A DNA stretch of 7,815 nt from Bacteroidota bacterium. GTDB taxonomy: Bacteria > Bacteroidota > Ignavibacteria > UBA10030 > SZUA-254. The DNA lies in NCBI GenBank assembly GCA_004322375.1, contig SCUC01000136.1, forward strand, positions 1-7,815, given 5' to 3'. Each line of letters starts with the position of its first letter. Positions within the stretch are counted from its first letter, which is position 1. The notes beneath the pieces are model-generated. The model searched no databases. It worked only from the letters and a program-made list of their open reading frames with translations, and was not told the DNA's origin. The position numbers were made by a program, and so were the translations under genes. Positions 1 through 5,987 of the stretch are shown piece by piece.

Positions 1-132
1 GCGCAGGTCAAGTTCATCTACGATTCAGCGCAGGTCGAGTCCATCTCCGGTTCAGCGCAGGTCAAGTCCATCTCCGGTTCAGCGCAGGTCGAGTCCATCT
101 CCGGTTCAGCGCAGGTCAAGTCCATCTACGGG
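1..132 (+). repeat. In-frame 27-bp tandem repeat (about 4.9 units)
   Basis: The unit starts GCGCAGGTC and repeats every 27 bases at 1, 28, 55, 82 and 109, degrading after about base 131. Being nine codons long it stays in frame and encodes AQV(K/E)SISGS-type nonapeptides. Units 2 and 4 are identical. Units alternate Lys and Glu at residue 4, so there is a higher-order 54-bp period. The array is visibly richer in G+C, and in GTC/TCC/ATC codons, than the AT-rich sequence that follows. It probably continues upstream of the window. Variation in copy number by slippage or recombination is an inference. Confidence 0.95.
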
Positions 133-642
133 CTAGTATGTATCGGTCAATACTCAAGCAATAAAAAAATAACTATACGCGGACAGGCATTTCTTAGATA
201 CGATACAAAAACAACAAAGCGAGGTTTAATAAAAGTTGTTGGAAAATACGCCGTTGTGAAGCCAGTAAAACAGCTTGACTGGTTTGAACGGAACGGAGTG
301 GATAAAAAATCAAAAATTATAGTCTACAAACGTGTTAGTAATGATTTTAAGACACAAGAAGGTACAACACGAGAAACGCTTTGGGTTGTTGGTACAAGCG
401 TTGAGCATCCTAACTGGGATCCGGGCAAAGAAGAATGTGGGGCAGGTAAATTTCACGCTTGCAACATGCCAATTTTTTGCAACGAATTTAGAAGTAAGGA
501 GGGCGATAAATATATCGCTATTGAAGTATCCCAGAAAGAACTGTACGAGTGGAAGGGTAAAACACAATACCCGCACAAGATAGCATTTCGTAAGGGTAGG
601 GTATTGTTTGAGTGCGATGTTTATGGTGAGAAGGTATCATAA
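1..642 (+). CDS. Repeat-containing phage-type protein, 3' part (5' end outside window)
   Basis: Frame 1 has no stop from base 1 to the TAA at 640-642, so at least 213 residues of a longer protein are present. The GTG at 256 is an internal Val codon, not a start. Residues 1-44 are nonapeptide repeats with alternating small/polar and hydrophobic positions (AQV.SI), the kind of pattern that forms a beta-solenoid. Residues 45-85 are a transition, and about 86-213 form a compact domain with the motif EECGAGKFHAC followed by GDKYIAIEV and YPHKIAFRKGRVLFECD. I associate this C-terminal pattern with a DUF7666-like domain in phage and mobile-element proteins of unknown function; that family name is from memory. 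Cys and His in the CG.GKFHAC motif could bind metal or form an active site, but this is not established. It lies just upstream of the replication genes, and no function should be assigned. Confidence 0.8.
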   Translation, partial: AQVKFIYDSAQVESISGSAQVKSISGSAQVESISGSAQVKSIYGLVCIGQYSSNKKITIRGQAFLRYDTKTTKRGLIKVVGKYAVVKPVKQLDWFERNGVDKKSKIIVYKRVSNDFKTQEGTTRETLWVVGTSVEHPNWDPGKEECGAGKFHACNMPIFCNEFRSKEGDKYIAIEVSQKELYEWKGKTQYPHKIAFRKGRVLFECDVYGEKVS

Positions 643-654
643 ATCTGAATCTGA

Positions 655-683
655 GTGGTATTTATTTACCCCTCACATATAAT
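655..683 (+). promoter_or_regulatory. Possible promoter for the replication genes (perfect -10, weak -35)
   Basis: The 50-bp gap before the replication organizer contains a perfect TATAAT at 678-683. Seventeen bases upstream is GTGGTA at 655-660, which matches only three of six -35 positions. Transcription would begin near 690, leaving only a few bases before the ATG at 693. This fits the absence of a Shine-Dalgarno sequence there and would give a nearly leaderless mRNA. A six-base match in AT-rich DNA may be chance. Confidence 0.35.
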
Positions 684-692
684 AAATCAACT

Positions 693-1424
693 ATGGCAAT
701 ATACAGAACTGTGAAAACAAAATTTTGGGAAGATAGGAAGATAGTCGAGACGTTTACACCTGAGGATAGGTACTTCTTCCTTTGGCTCTTAACGAATCCC
801 TCAGCAAAGCAGTGTGGTATCTACGAGATTGTCCTGAAACGTGTAGAACTTGAACTTGGGTATAACAGAGATACGATTGAATCATTACTGAAAAGGTTTC
901 AGGAGGTTCATAACATTATTAGGTATAACAAGGACACGGGCGAAATTGGAATACTTCATTGGGCTGAACATCATCCGTCCGATTCTCCGAAGGTTAAAAA
1001 ATGTATCGAGAATGAGTTAAAAGAGGTGAAGGATAGGTCATTGATAGACTATGTATATGGTATAAATACTTATTCCAACCCTACGGTATTACCTGAACCG
1101 ATTCAGCCCCTCTCTCAGAAGAAAAGAGTAGAATTTGATTTTGAGCTTATATGGAAACTTTACCCAAGCAAATTGGGAAGGAAGGCTGCAGAACGTCACT
1201 TCTATTCATCGGTCAAAACTGAGGAAGATTGGAAGAATATAAATATCGCTCTTGGAAATTATGTTCAGAGCGACAGAGTAAAACGAAACTATGTTCAGAA
1301 CGGTTCTACGTGGTTCAATAATTGGCGTGATTGGATTAGTCCGACAGAACAAATGATGAAGGGCGGGAGCGGAAAATCAGAGCAGACAGGTGTCAAACCG
1401 GGAGAGAGGAAATATGTGGATTAG
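693..1424 (+). CDS. Phage replication initiation protein (replisome organizer-like)
   Basis: This 243-aa protein probably binds the phage origin and recruits the helicase loader encoded next to it. Residues 1-120 carry the pattern of phage replisome-organizer N-terminal winged-helix domains: TKFWEDRKI, then PEDRYFFLWLLTNP, CGIYEI, a predicted recognition-helix region, HWAEHHPSDSPKVKK and ELKEV. After a linker (about 121-147), residues 148-213 have the FDFELIWKLYPSKLGRKAAE...F pattern and end with GSTWFNNWRDW, the conserved C-terminal block of many phage replication and DnaT/DnaD-associated proteins. The tail (about 221-238) is Gly/Ser/Lys-rich and probably disordered. The start ATG lacks a Shine-Dalgarno sequence, but no better start exists and the N-terminus matches the family. 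The last 11 bases overlap the next gene. The domain reading is by eye, and the exact family is less certain than the replication role. Confidence 0.8.
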   Translation: MAIYRTVKTKFWEDRKIVETFTPEDRYFFLWLLTNPSAKQCGIYEIVLKRVELELGYNRDTIESLLKRFQEVHNIIRYNKDTGEIGILHWAEHHPSDSPKVKKCIENELKEVKDRSLIDYVYGINTYSNPTVLPEPIQPLSQKKRVEFDFELIWKLYPSKLGRKAAERHFYSSVKTEEDWKNINIALGNYVQSDRVKRNYVQNGSTWFNNWRDWISPTEQMMKGGSGKSEQTGVKPGERKYVD

Positions 1425-2070
1425 CGAAGCGAAACATCTTCAGGGTAAGCTGCATACGTTCCCCTCGTTATGGCAAGCATTAGCAATCCCAAAGCGATTT
1501 CAGGGCAAGTCTCTCAACGATTATGAGGATAACGAGAACGTAGTATCGAGCCTTAAAAAAGCGATTGAAGAAAACAAAAGCATTTTTCTTTCCGGTGGCT
1601 GTGGAAGTGGGAAAACTCATTTAGCTATTGGGCTAATCTATTATTGGCTTGAAAAATTTTTGGTATTGAGAACCGAACCTTCATACATGGAAGAAAGCGA
1701 AAGGATTGTTCCTGATTGGAATAAAACGGGCGGCGTTCCAAAGTTTGTGGTAAGCCCGGAATTATTCATGCAACTCAAAAGCACATTTGGAGAGCGTTCG
1801 GAAGAATCTGAAAGCACGATAATTGAGAAATACTCAAGAGCTCCATTGCTTGTGTTAGACGATATAGGAAGTGAAAAAGTAACCGATTGGAGTAGGATGG
1901 ATTTGTATATCCTGATTAACAAGCGGTACAATGCTATGCTTCCTACCATCGTAACATCGAACTATGGACGGAGTTGGATTTCAGAAAACATAGATGATAG
2001 ACTGAGTAGCAGGCTGTCTGAAATGGGGTTAGTTATAAATCTGAAATCCACAGATAGGAGAGTGAGATGA
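1414..2070 (+). CDS. DnaC/IstB-like AAA+ helicase loader
   Basis: This 218-aa ATPase should load the replicative helicase onto the opened origin. Visible motifs are Walker A GGCGSGKTH (61-69), Walker B LLVLDDIG (145-152), sensor-1 IVTSNY (179-184) and an arginine-finger-type segment DDRLSSRL (194-201), the order and spacing of DnaC/DnaA-type AAA+ proteins. The length is close to typical phage loaders. I chose the ATG at 1414 because GAGAGAGG lies at the right distance upstream. An in-frame GTG at 1390 would add eight residues but has no such site. The gene overlaps the replication organizer by 11 bases, and its stop shares ATGA with the methyltransferase start, so translation of the three is probably coupled. 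No DnaB-type helicase is in the window, so the partner is elsewhere in the element or is the host's. Confidence 0.9.
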   Translation: MWISEAKHLQGKLHTFPSLWQALAIPKRFQGKSLNDYEDNENVVSSLKKAIEENKSIFLSGGCGSGKTHLAIGLIYYWLEKFLVLRTEPSYMEESERIVPDWNKTGGVPKFVVSPELFMQLKSTFGERSEESESTIIEKYSRAPLLVLDDIGSEKVTDWSRMDLYILINKRYNAMLPTIVTSNYGRSWISENIDDRLSSRLSEMGLVINLKSTDRRVR

Positions 2071-3581
2071 ATAAAGTTATTTATGCGGCGGATCTATTTT
2101 GTGGGGCAGGTGGAACAAGTACGGGATTGAAACGAGTTTGTGATGCACTTGGTTACAAACTGGAATTAGTGGCTGTCAATCATTGGGACAGGGCGATTGA
2201 AACTCATTCGGCTAATCACCCATTTGCAAAACATTATTGCGAAGCGTTAGAAGGTGTTGACCCCCGTAAGGCAGTGCCTGGCGGTAGGTTGAATTTGTTA
2301 CTTGCATCTCCTGAGTGTACTCATCACAGCGATGCACGGGGCGGTAAACCTATCAATGACCAATCACGGGCGACAGCTTGGCACGTACTTCGATGGGCGG
2401 AAGCATTGTATATCGAAACAATCATCATTGAGAATGTAGAGGAGTTCAAAACGTGGGGACCAATTGGGGCTGATTGCAGACCTCTCAAATCCAAGAAGGG
2501 TGAGACGTTTAAGGCGTTCGTTAATGCTTTGGAGTCACTTGATTACAAGGTAGAGCATAGGGTACTTAATGCGGCAGACTATGGAGACCCTACCACACGT
2601 AAGCGGTTATTCATCATTGCACGGCGTGGTAGAAGAAAGATTCAGTTTCCTGAGCCTTCTCATACATCGTTTGGCGAAGCAAGTCTATTCGCAAAGGGTA
2701 AGCGATGGATTCCTGCAAGGGATATAATTGATTGGAACATCCCGGGTAAAAGCATCTTCACACGTAAGAAGGCGTTAGCGCCAAGTACGATGAAGCGTAT
2801 TATCAAAGGCTTTGAAAAGTTCGGCGGTAAAAATGCAGAGCCGTATTTGATTATCCTCAGAAACCATGCTACTGCACAAAGTGTAGATGAACCTTTGAAA
2901 ACTATCACTACGAGCGGTTCACATTTTGGGCTTGTTACCCCGTTCATTATACGATTCAACGGCGGTACGAGTGAAGGTGGCTTGAAGCGGGTTCACAGTT
3001 TAGATGAGCCGGTAGGTGCAATAGCGACAGCGAATAACTACGGACTCGTAGAGCAATTTATCGTGAGATTTAATAGCGGTAACTCTAGGGAAAATCCTAA
3101 CAACATAATTCCCCCAGGAAAAACTATATCAACAATTACGGGCGTGAATAATTATGGTTTGGTCGAGCCCTTCATAGTCAAGATGGACCATACAGGTTGG
3201 AACAATTGTAGCAGTGCTGTAAAGGAAATGAGCGAACCTGTTTCAACCATCACGACAAAGAACGCCCACGGCTTAGTTCAGCCCTTCCTTGTAAGATACA
3301 ACGGTGCTGGAAGCAACGTGTTTAGCCTGGATGATCCGCTCAGGACTGTCGTCACAAAAGACAGGTTTGGAATTGTTCAACCGGTTCAAAGCGAAGGCGA
3401 TGAATGGTACGGTATAGATATTTTATTCAGGATGTTGCAAAGGCATGAGTTAGCTGCTGCAATGGGTTTCCCGCCTGAATATAAATTCTGTGGAAATGGA
3501 ACTGAGATTGTAAAGCAAATCGGAAACGCAGTCCCTGTCAACACCGCAGAGGCATTGATACGAGAATGTTTAGCAGCATAA
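2067..3581 (+). CDS. Orphan C5-cytosine DNA methyltransferase with tandem repeats in its target-recognition region
   Basis: This 504-aa enzyme should transfer a methyl group from S-adenosylmethionine to carbon 5 of cytosine in DNA. Motif I is ADLFCGAGGTSTGL (8-21). Motif IV is SPECTHHS (81-88) with catalytic Cys84. Motif VI is ENV (122-124), motif VIII is TTRKRLF (176-182), and motifs IX/X run from ELAAAMGFPPEY to QIGNAVPVN (461-492). The canonical PCQ is changed: the proline is one residue further from the cysteine. Residues 259-439 hold five copies of a roughly 36-residue unit, P(F/Y)(I/L)(I/V)R.N...SLDEP..TITT...GLV, which occupy the target-recognition region and explain the greater length. 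No restriction endonuclease is adjacent, so it is probably a solitary phage methylase protecting against host restriction. The start has a strong AGGAGAG site and overlaps the loader's stop. Confidence 0.92.
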   Translation: MNKVIYAADLFCGAGGTSTGLKRVCDALGYKLELVAVNHWDRAIETHSANHPFAKHYCEALEGVDPRKAVPGGRLNLLLASPECTHHSDARGGKPINDQSRATAWHVLRWAEALYIETIIIENVEEFKTWGPIGADCRPLKSKKGETFKAFVNALESLDYKVEHRVLNAADYGDPTTRKRLFIIARRGRRKIQFPEPSHTSFGEASLFAKGKRWIPARDIIDWNIPGKSIFTRKKALAPSTMKRIIKGFEKFGGKNAEPYLIILRNHATAQSVDEPLKTITTSGSHFGLVTPFIIRFNGGTSEGGLKRVHSLDEPVGAIATANNYGLVEQFIVRFNSGNSRENPNNIIPPGKTISTITGVNNYGLVEPFIVKMDHTGWNNCSSAVKEMSEPVSTITTKNAHGLVQPFLVRYNGAGSNVFSLDDPLRTVVTKDRFGIVQPVQSEGDEWYGIDILFRMLQRHELAAAMGFPPEYKFCGNGTEIVKQIGNAVPVNTAEALIRECLAA

Positions 3582-3615
3582 ATAATCATTAACAAATAAC
3601 ATCAAAGGTAACAGT

Positions 3616-4215
3616 ATGGCAAAAAAGAAGAAAGAAAAAACCACCGAACAACTAACTGCGCAGGTAGAGAAAGAAATATCAAATGAGACTACCGTTTCTG
3701 TTGTTATGAGTGATGCTCAATCAGGAATCGTTAGCGATGAAACGATTGACTCTTTATTCCTATCCATCAATTACATTTCAGATGACCAAAAGAAATATGA
3801 AATCGCTCTGTTTATCGAATCTTGTTTGAACGATTGGCAAGCTATTTTAAATCCACACCTAACGGCTGTCGGAATTTGTGAACGCCTCAACATCCCGGAA
3901 GCGGGAAATACTGAAAAACTTGAAGATATTCTGATTCCATTATTTGAGCTAAAAAAAGCTTCCATTGATGACCCAAGCAGAACTGATATAACGCTCAGTG
4001 TTCGTCAGCAAGTGGAGTTAGATGTCTTAATAGCTCAGATTAAGTTCGATGAAAACAGTTACAATTACCATAACGAAAAAGCCAAAAAGTACAAGAAATC
4101 AGCCGATGCTGGTAAAGACGATCTCGTCAGGATGAATGAAGCGGTGTTGCATCCAAACGCAGGGTTACCCTTGTTTGAACAGGAAGGAACTGAAAGCCCT
4201 GGAAATGAGGAATAG
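3616..4215 (+). CDS. Hypothetical phage protein with lysine-rich N-terminus and LPLF tail
   Basis: I do not recognise this 199-aa protein. The first 12 residues are mostly basic (MAKKKKEK), followed by a Glu/Thr/Ser-rich, probably disordered stretch to about residue 45. Residues 50-170 are rich in predicted helix, with DDQKKYEIALFIESCLNDW and a VRQQVELDVLIAQIKFDE segment that could form a coiled coil, then NEKAKKYKKSA. The C-terminus is low-complexity and acidic. It contains GLPLF (183-187), which resembles the loose beta-clamp-binding pattern QLxLF, but the first residue does not match. The start is supported by AAAGG seven bases upstream. Its place between a methyltransferase and a helicase suggests an accessory role in DNA replication or recombination. 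No signal peptide or membrane segment is visible. Confidence 0.7.
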   Translation: MAKKKKEKTTEQLTAQVEKEISNETTVSVVMSDAQSGIVSDETIDSLFLSINYISDDQKKYEIALFIESCLNDWQAILNPHLTAVGICERLNIPEAGNTEKLEDILIPLFELKKASIDDPSRTDITLSVRQQVELDVLIAQIKFDENSYNYHNEKAKKYKKSADAGKDDLVRMNEAVLHPNAGLPLFEQEGTESPGNEE

Positions 4216-4229
4216 AACGGAGACTGCAA

Positions 4230-4280
4230 ATGTTAGAAATCGCTGTGCGGTATATTGCACCGGGGTATAGGAACTATTGA
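4230..4280 (+). CDS. Possible 16-codon leader ORF before the helicase
   Basis: An ATG at 4230 is preceded at seven bases by GGAG (4219-4222), the best ribosome-binding site in this gap. It opens a 16-codon frame, MLEIAVRYIAPGYRNY, that ends in TGA at 4278-4280, two bases before the helicase ATG. The helicase has only a weak AGGA of its own. Ribosomes terminating here could reinitiate on the helicase, giving translational coupling. It may equally be the remnant of a lost gene or chance. Nothing in the peptide is recognisable. Confidence 0.3.
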   Translation: MLEIAVRYIAPGYRNY

Positions 4281-4282
4281 TT

Positions 4283-5476
4283 ATGCCTCATATTGTACCA
4301 AGAGACTATCAAATTCAAGCAATTTCAGAGGGTATAGATTATTTCCAGAAGCCCTCAGACTTTAACGCCTTGATGGTGTTGCCCACCGGTTCAGGGAAAA
4401 GTATCATTATTGCTAATATTGCGAAAGAACTGAAAGGGGGGACAATTATCTTCCAACCCTCAAAAGAAATACTCGAGCAAAACTTCGCAAAGTATATAAG
4501 CTATGGGTATCATGCAGGTATCTATTCGGCTTCGTTTAATCGAAAGGAAGTAAGGAACGTTACCTTTGCTACGATTGGAAGCGTGAAGAGCAATCCACAT
4601 CTTTTTCGGGATTTCCCTAATGTGATAATTGATGAAAGCCATTTGGTCAATCCTGAGAGAGGAATGTATAAAGACTTCATCAGTAACCTCAAAGGAGCAA
4701 AGTTATTAGGACTAACGGCAACACCTTACCGGCTTCATTCATCTGTGTATGGGGGTATGCTGAAATTCCTAACGAGAACACGTCCAAAGATATTTGATAA
4801 AGTAATTTATCACGTCCAGAATAAAACACTGTTCGATAGTGGTTACTTAAGCAAGATGAATTACTATTCGATTGGCGGTTTCGATAGAAGCCAAGTAGCG
4901 GCAAAGGGTTCTGAGTTTGATGATCAGTCGTTAAAACTCTACTACGAGCGGATAACATTTTCACAGCATGTCGAAAGCATTGTGAACCGGTTGCTAAAAG
5001 CGGGTAGGAAAAGTATCCTTGTGTTTACGAAGCTGATTTCGGAATCAGAACACCTTGTAAAATCAATACCGGATTGTGAGCTTGTTACTTCAGAAACTCC
5101 TCCTAAGGAGCGTGAGAGAATTATCCGCTCATTCAGAAATGGAAGGCTCAAAGCTGTTTGTAATGTAGGTGTGTTGACGACAGGTTTCGATTACCCGGAA
5201 CTTAGCACGATTGTTCTAGCGAGACCTACAATGTCTCTTGGATTGTATTACCAGATGATAGGAAGGGGAATACGTCCTCACAAGGATAAAGAAGGATGTT
5301 GGGTTGTAGATATGTGCGATAATTTTAGAGTTTTCGGAAAGTTAGAAGACTTACAGCTTAGACTGATTCAGGGCAAGCGTGAACCAAAGTGGGAAGTGTA
5401 TAGCGGTAACAAGCAATTAACCAACGTTTACTACGGTAAAGCAAAAGCAGAACTACCAACATGGGCAAGGAAGTGA
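4283..5476 (+). CDS. SSL2/RecQ-like SF2 DNA helicase
   Basis: This 397-aa ATP-dependent helicase or translocase probably acts in phage replication, recombination or repair. It has a complete SF2 motif set: Q-like PRDYQIQAI (6-14), motif I PTGSGKS (34-40), motif II DESH (117-120), motif III TATP (145-148), motif V VLTTGFDYPE (297-306) and motif VI QMIGRGIRP (324-332). The DESH box and GFDYPE/ARPT pattern point to the SSL2/COG1061 group often found in phages. It has two RecA-like lobes and little else. After motif VI there is only a 65-residue tail, with CWVVDMCDN directly downstream, so no nuclease or zinc domain is fused. I prefer the ATG at 4283; a TTG at 4277 in the same frame would sit too close to the AGGA at 4269-4272. 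The next gene starts three bases after its stop. Confidence 0.92.
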   Translation: MPHIVPRDYQIQAISEGIDYFQKPSDFNALMVLPTGSGKSIIIANIAKELKGGTIIFQPSKEILEQNFAKYISYGYHAGIYSASFNRKEVRNVTFATIGSVKSNPHLFRDFPNVIIDESHLVNPERGMYKDFISNLKGAKLLGLTATPYRLHSSVYGGMLKFLTRTRPKIFDKVIYHVQNKTLFDSGYLSKMNYYSIGGFDRSQVAAKGSEFDDQSLKLYYERITFSQHVESIVNRLLKAGRKSILVFTKLISESEHLVKSIPDCELVTSETPPKERERIIRSFRNGRLKAVCNVGVLTTGFDYPELSTIVLARPTMSLGLYYQMIGRGIRPHKDKEGCWVVDMCDNFRVFGKLEDLQLRLIQGKREPKWEVYSGNKQLTNVYYGKAKAELPTWARK

Positions 5477-5479
5477 AAT

Positions 5480-5755
5480 ATGAAACGTAAAAAGGTAAAA
5501 TTGATAAAAGTGTCGGTTGATTTCTATACAGAACGTGAGGCTATTTTATTTTTGGAAGAATTGCTACGTAGTGGTTGTGATTTCCTTCCTCTTATACGTC
5601 CGTTCAAAACGAATGGACAGACTAATTACGTCATTGTGCGTGAGTTCAGGGAGGGTGATATTACAGATGTTAAATTATTAGAACAGGATATAGAAGGTAT
5701 TCATTGTTACGAGGACTATCTTTTTGCTGGAAGATATAGTAAAATAACGAGTTAG
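5480..5755 (+). CDS. Small hypothetical protein
   Basis: I do not recognise this 91-aa protein. It begins with a basic stretch (MKRKKVKLIK) and appears to be a compact alpha/beta fold: a strand KVSVDFY, a helix REAILFLEELLRSG, a strand-rich centre NYVIVREF, a helix DVKLLEQDIEG and a final strand. It has no cysteine pairs or catalytic-looking motifs, no signal peptide and no membrane segment. It lies three bases after the helicase, with AAGGAAGTG overlapping the helicase's end as ribosome-binding site, so it is almost certainly co-transcribed and coupled with it. It is the last gene of the first cluster; a 232-bp non-coding island follows. A small DNA- or protein-binding accessory factor is possible but not shown. 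Confidence 0.75.
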   Translation: MKRKKVKLIKVSVDFYTEREAILFLEELLRSGCDFLPLIRPFKTNGQTNYVIVREFREGDITDVKLLEQDIEGIHCYEDYLFAGRYSKITS

Positions 5756-5775
5756 CGGTACGCTTAAAATTGTAC

Positions 5776-5804
5776 TTGACAGAAAATCTGTAATTACGTA
5801 TATT
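5776..5804 (+). promoter_or_regulatory. Near-consensus sigma70-type promoter with overlapping palindrome
   Basis: A perfect TTGACA (5776-5781) is followed after exactly 17 bases by TATATT (5799-5804), five of six matches to the -10 consensus. The predicted start of transcription is about 5811. An inverted repeat ACAGA-AAA-TCTGT (5779-5791) covers the end of the -35 box and the start of the spacer, a good position for a repressor. The only thing immediately downstream is a short unit ending in a strong hairpin, not a normal gene. Sigma70-type promoter strength depends on the host, which is unknown. Confidence 0.75.
5782..5804 (+). repeat. Direct repeat, copy 1 (promoter spacer and -10)
   Basis: This 23-base stretch matches 5941-5963 at 20 positions; the core ATCTGTAA-T/A-TACGTATATT differs at only one base. 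In this copy the last six bases are the -10 box of the promoter at 5776-5804. Confidence 0.8.
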
Positions 5805-5810
5805 CACAGC

Positions 5811-5886
5811 ATGATGTTATTTCCTTTAATGTTAGTGAATAGTTAAAATGTGCGCTGGTTTAGCTCCTCAGCGCACATTTATTAAA
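5811..5886 (+). ncRNA. Candidate small RNA between a strong promoter and a hairpin terminator
   Basis: Transcription from the promoter at 5776-5804 should start near 5811 and meet a 12-bp hairpin at 5846-5880, giving an RNA of roughly 75 bases. The 5' part is U-rich and unstructured by eye; the 3' half is the hairpin. An 11-codon frame, MMLFPLMLVNS, starts at the predicted first base (ATG 5811) and ends with TAA at 5844-5846, exactly where the stem begins, so a leaderless leader peptide is an alternative. If the hairpin is leaky, this is instead a long attenuated leader of the DUF488-like gene. Confidence 0.45.
5846..5886 (+). terminator. Rho-independent-like terminator hairpin
   Basis: AAATGTGCGCTG (5846-5857) pairs perfectly with CAGCGCACATTT (5869-5880) around an 11-base loop. 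The 3' side ends in TTT followed by ATT, so the U-tract is short and interrupted. The stem is also flanked by A-rich sequence on its 5' side, so it may act in both directions. It would end both the helicase/91-aa cluster and the short transcript from 5811. Confidence 0.65.
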
Positions 5887-5940
5887 AATATACAGTAACT
5901 TTACCATAGCAGAACGGCTTAAAACGAATCAAAATAGCTT

Positions 5941-5963
5941 TAATATCTGTAAATACGTATATT
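5941..5963 (+). repeat. Direct repeat, copy 2 (upstream of the DUF488-like gene)
   Basis: This is the second copy of the 23-base element at 5782-5804, 159 bases further on, with 20 of 23 bases identical. It contains the perfect palindrome ATACGTAT (5953-5960) and again ends in TATATT (5958-5963). Transcription from that -10 would start near 5970, giving a short leader carrying AAAGGA for the ATG at 5988. The -35 position (5935-5940, TAGCTT) is poor, so it may be a regulated promoter or a second operator. Confidence 0.6.
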
Positions 5964-5987
5964 TAATTAACTAAAGGAAAAACAAAT

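Noticed and set aside
1..132. CRISPR array
   Set aside because: The units abut with no unique spacers, stay in frame for nine codons and read into an open protein frame.
310..576. Minus-strand frames opposite the coding genes (for example 310-576, 1641-1949, 2660-2959, 4689-4964, 6064-6315)
   Set aside because: All lie opposite well-supported genes, lack recognisable domains and have no ribosome-binding sites or spacing of their own.
256..642. Separate 128-aa gene starting at GTG 256
   Set aside because: The frame is open upstream to base 1 and there is no ribosome-binding site before 256.
1390..1413. GTG 1390 as helicase-loader start
   Set aside because: The ATG at 1414 has a strong GAGAGAGG site at correct spacing; GTG 1390 has none.
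2067..3581. Restriction-modification system
   Set aside because: No restriction endonuclease-like gene lies on either side of the methyltransferase; neighbours are replication genes.
4277..4282. TTG 4277 as helicase start
   Set aside because: It is too close to the AGGA at 4269-4272, and an in-frame ATG follows two codons later at a better distance.
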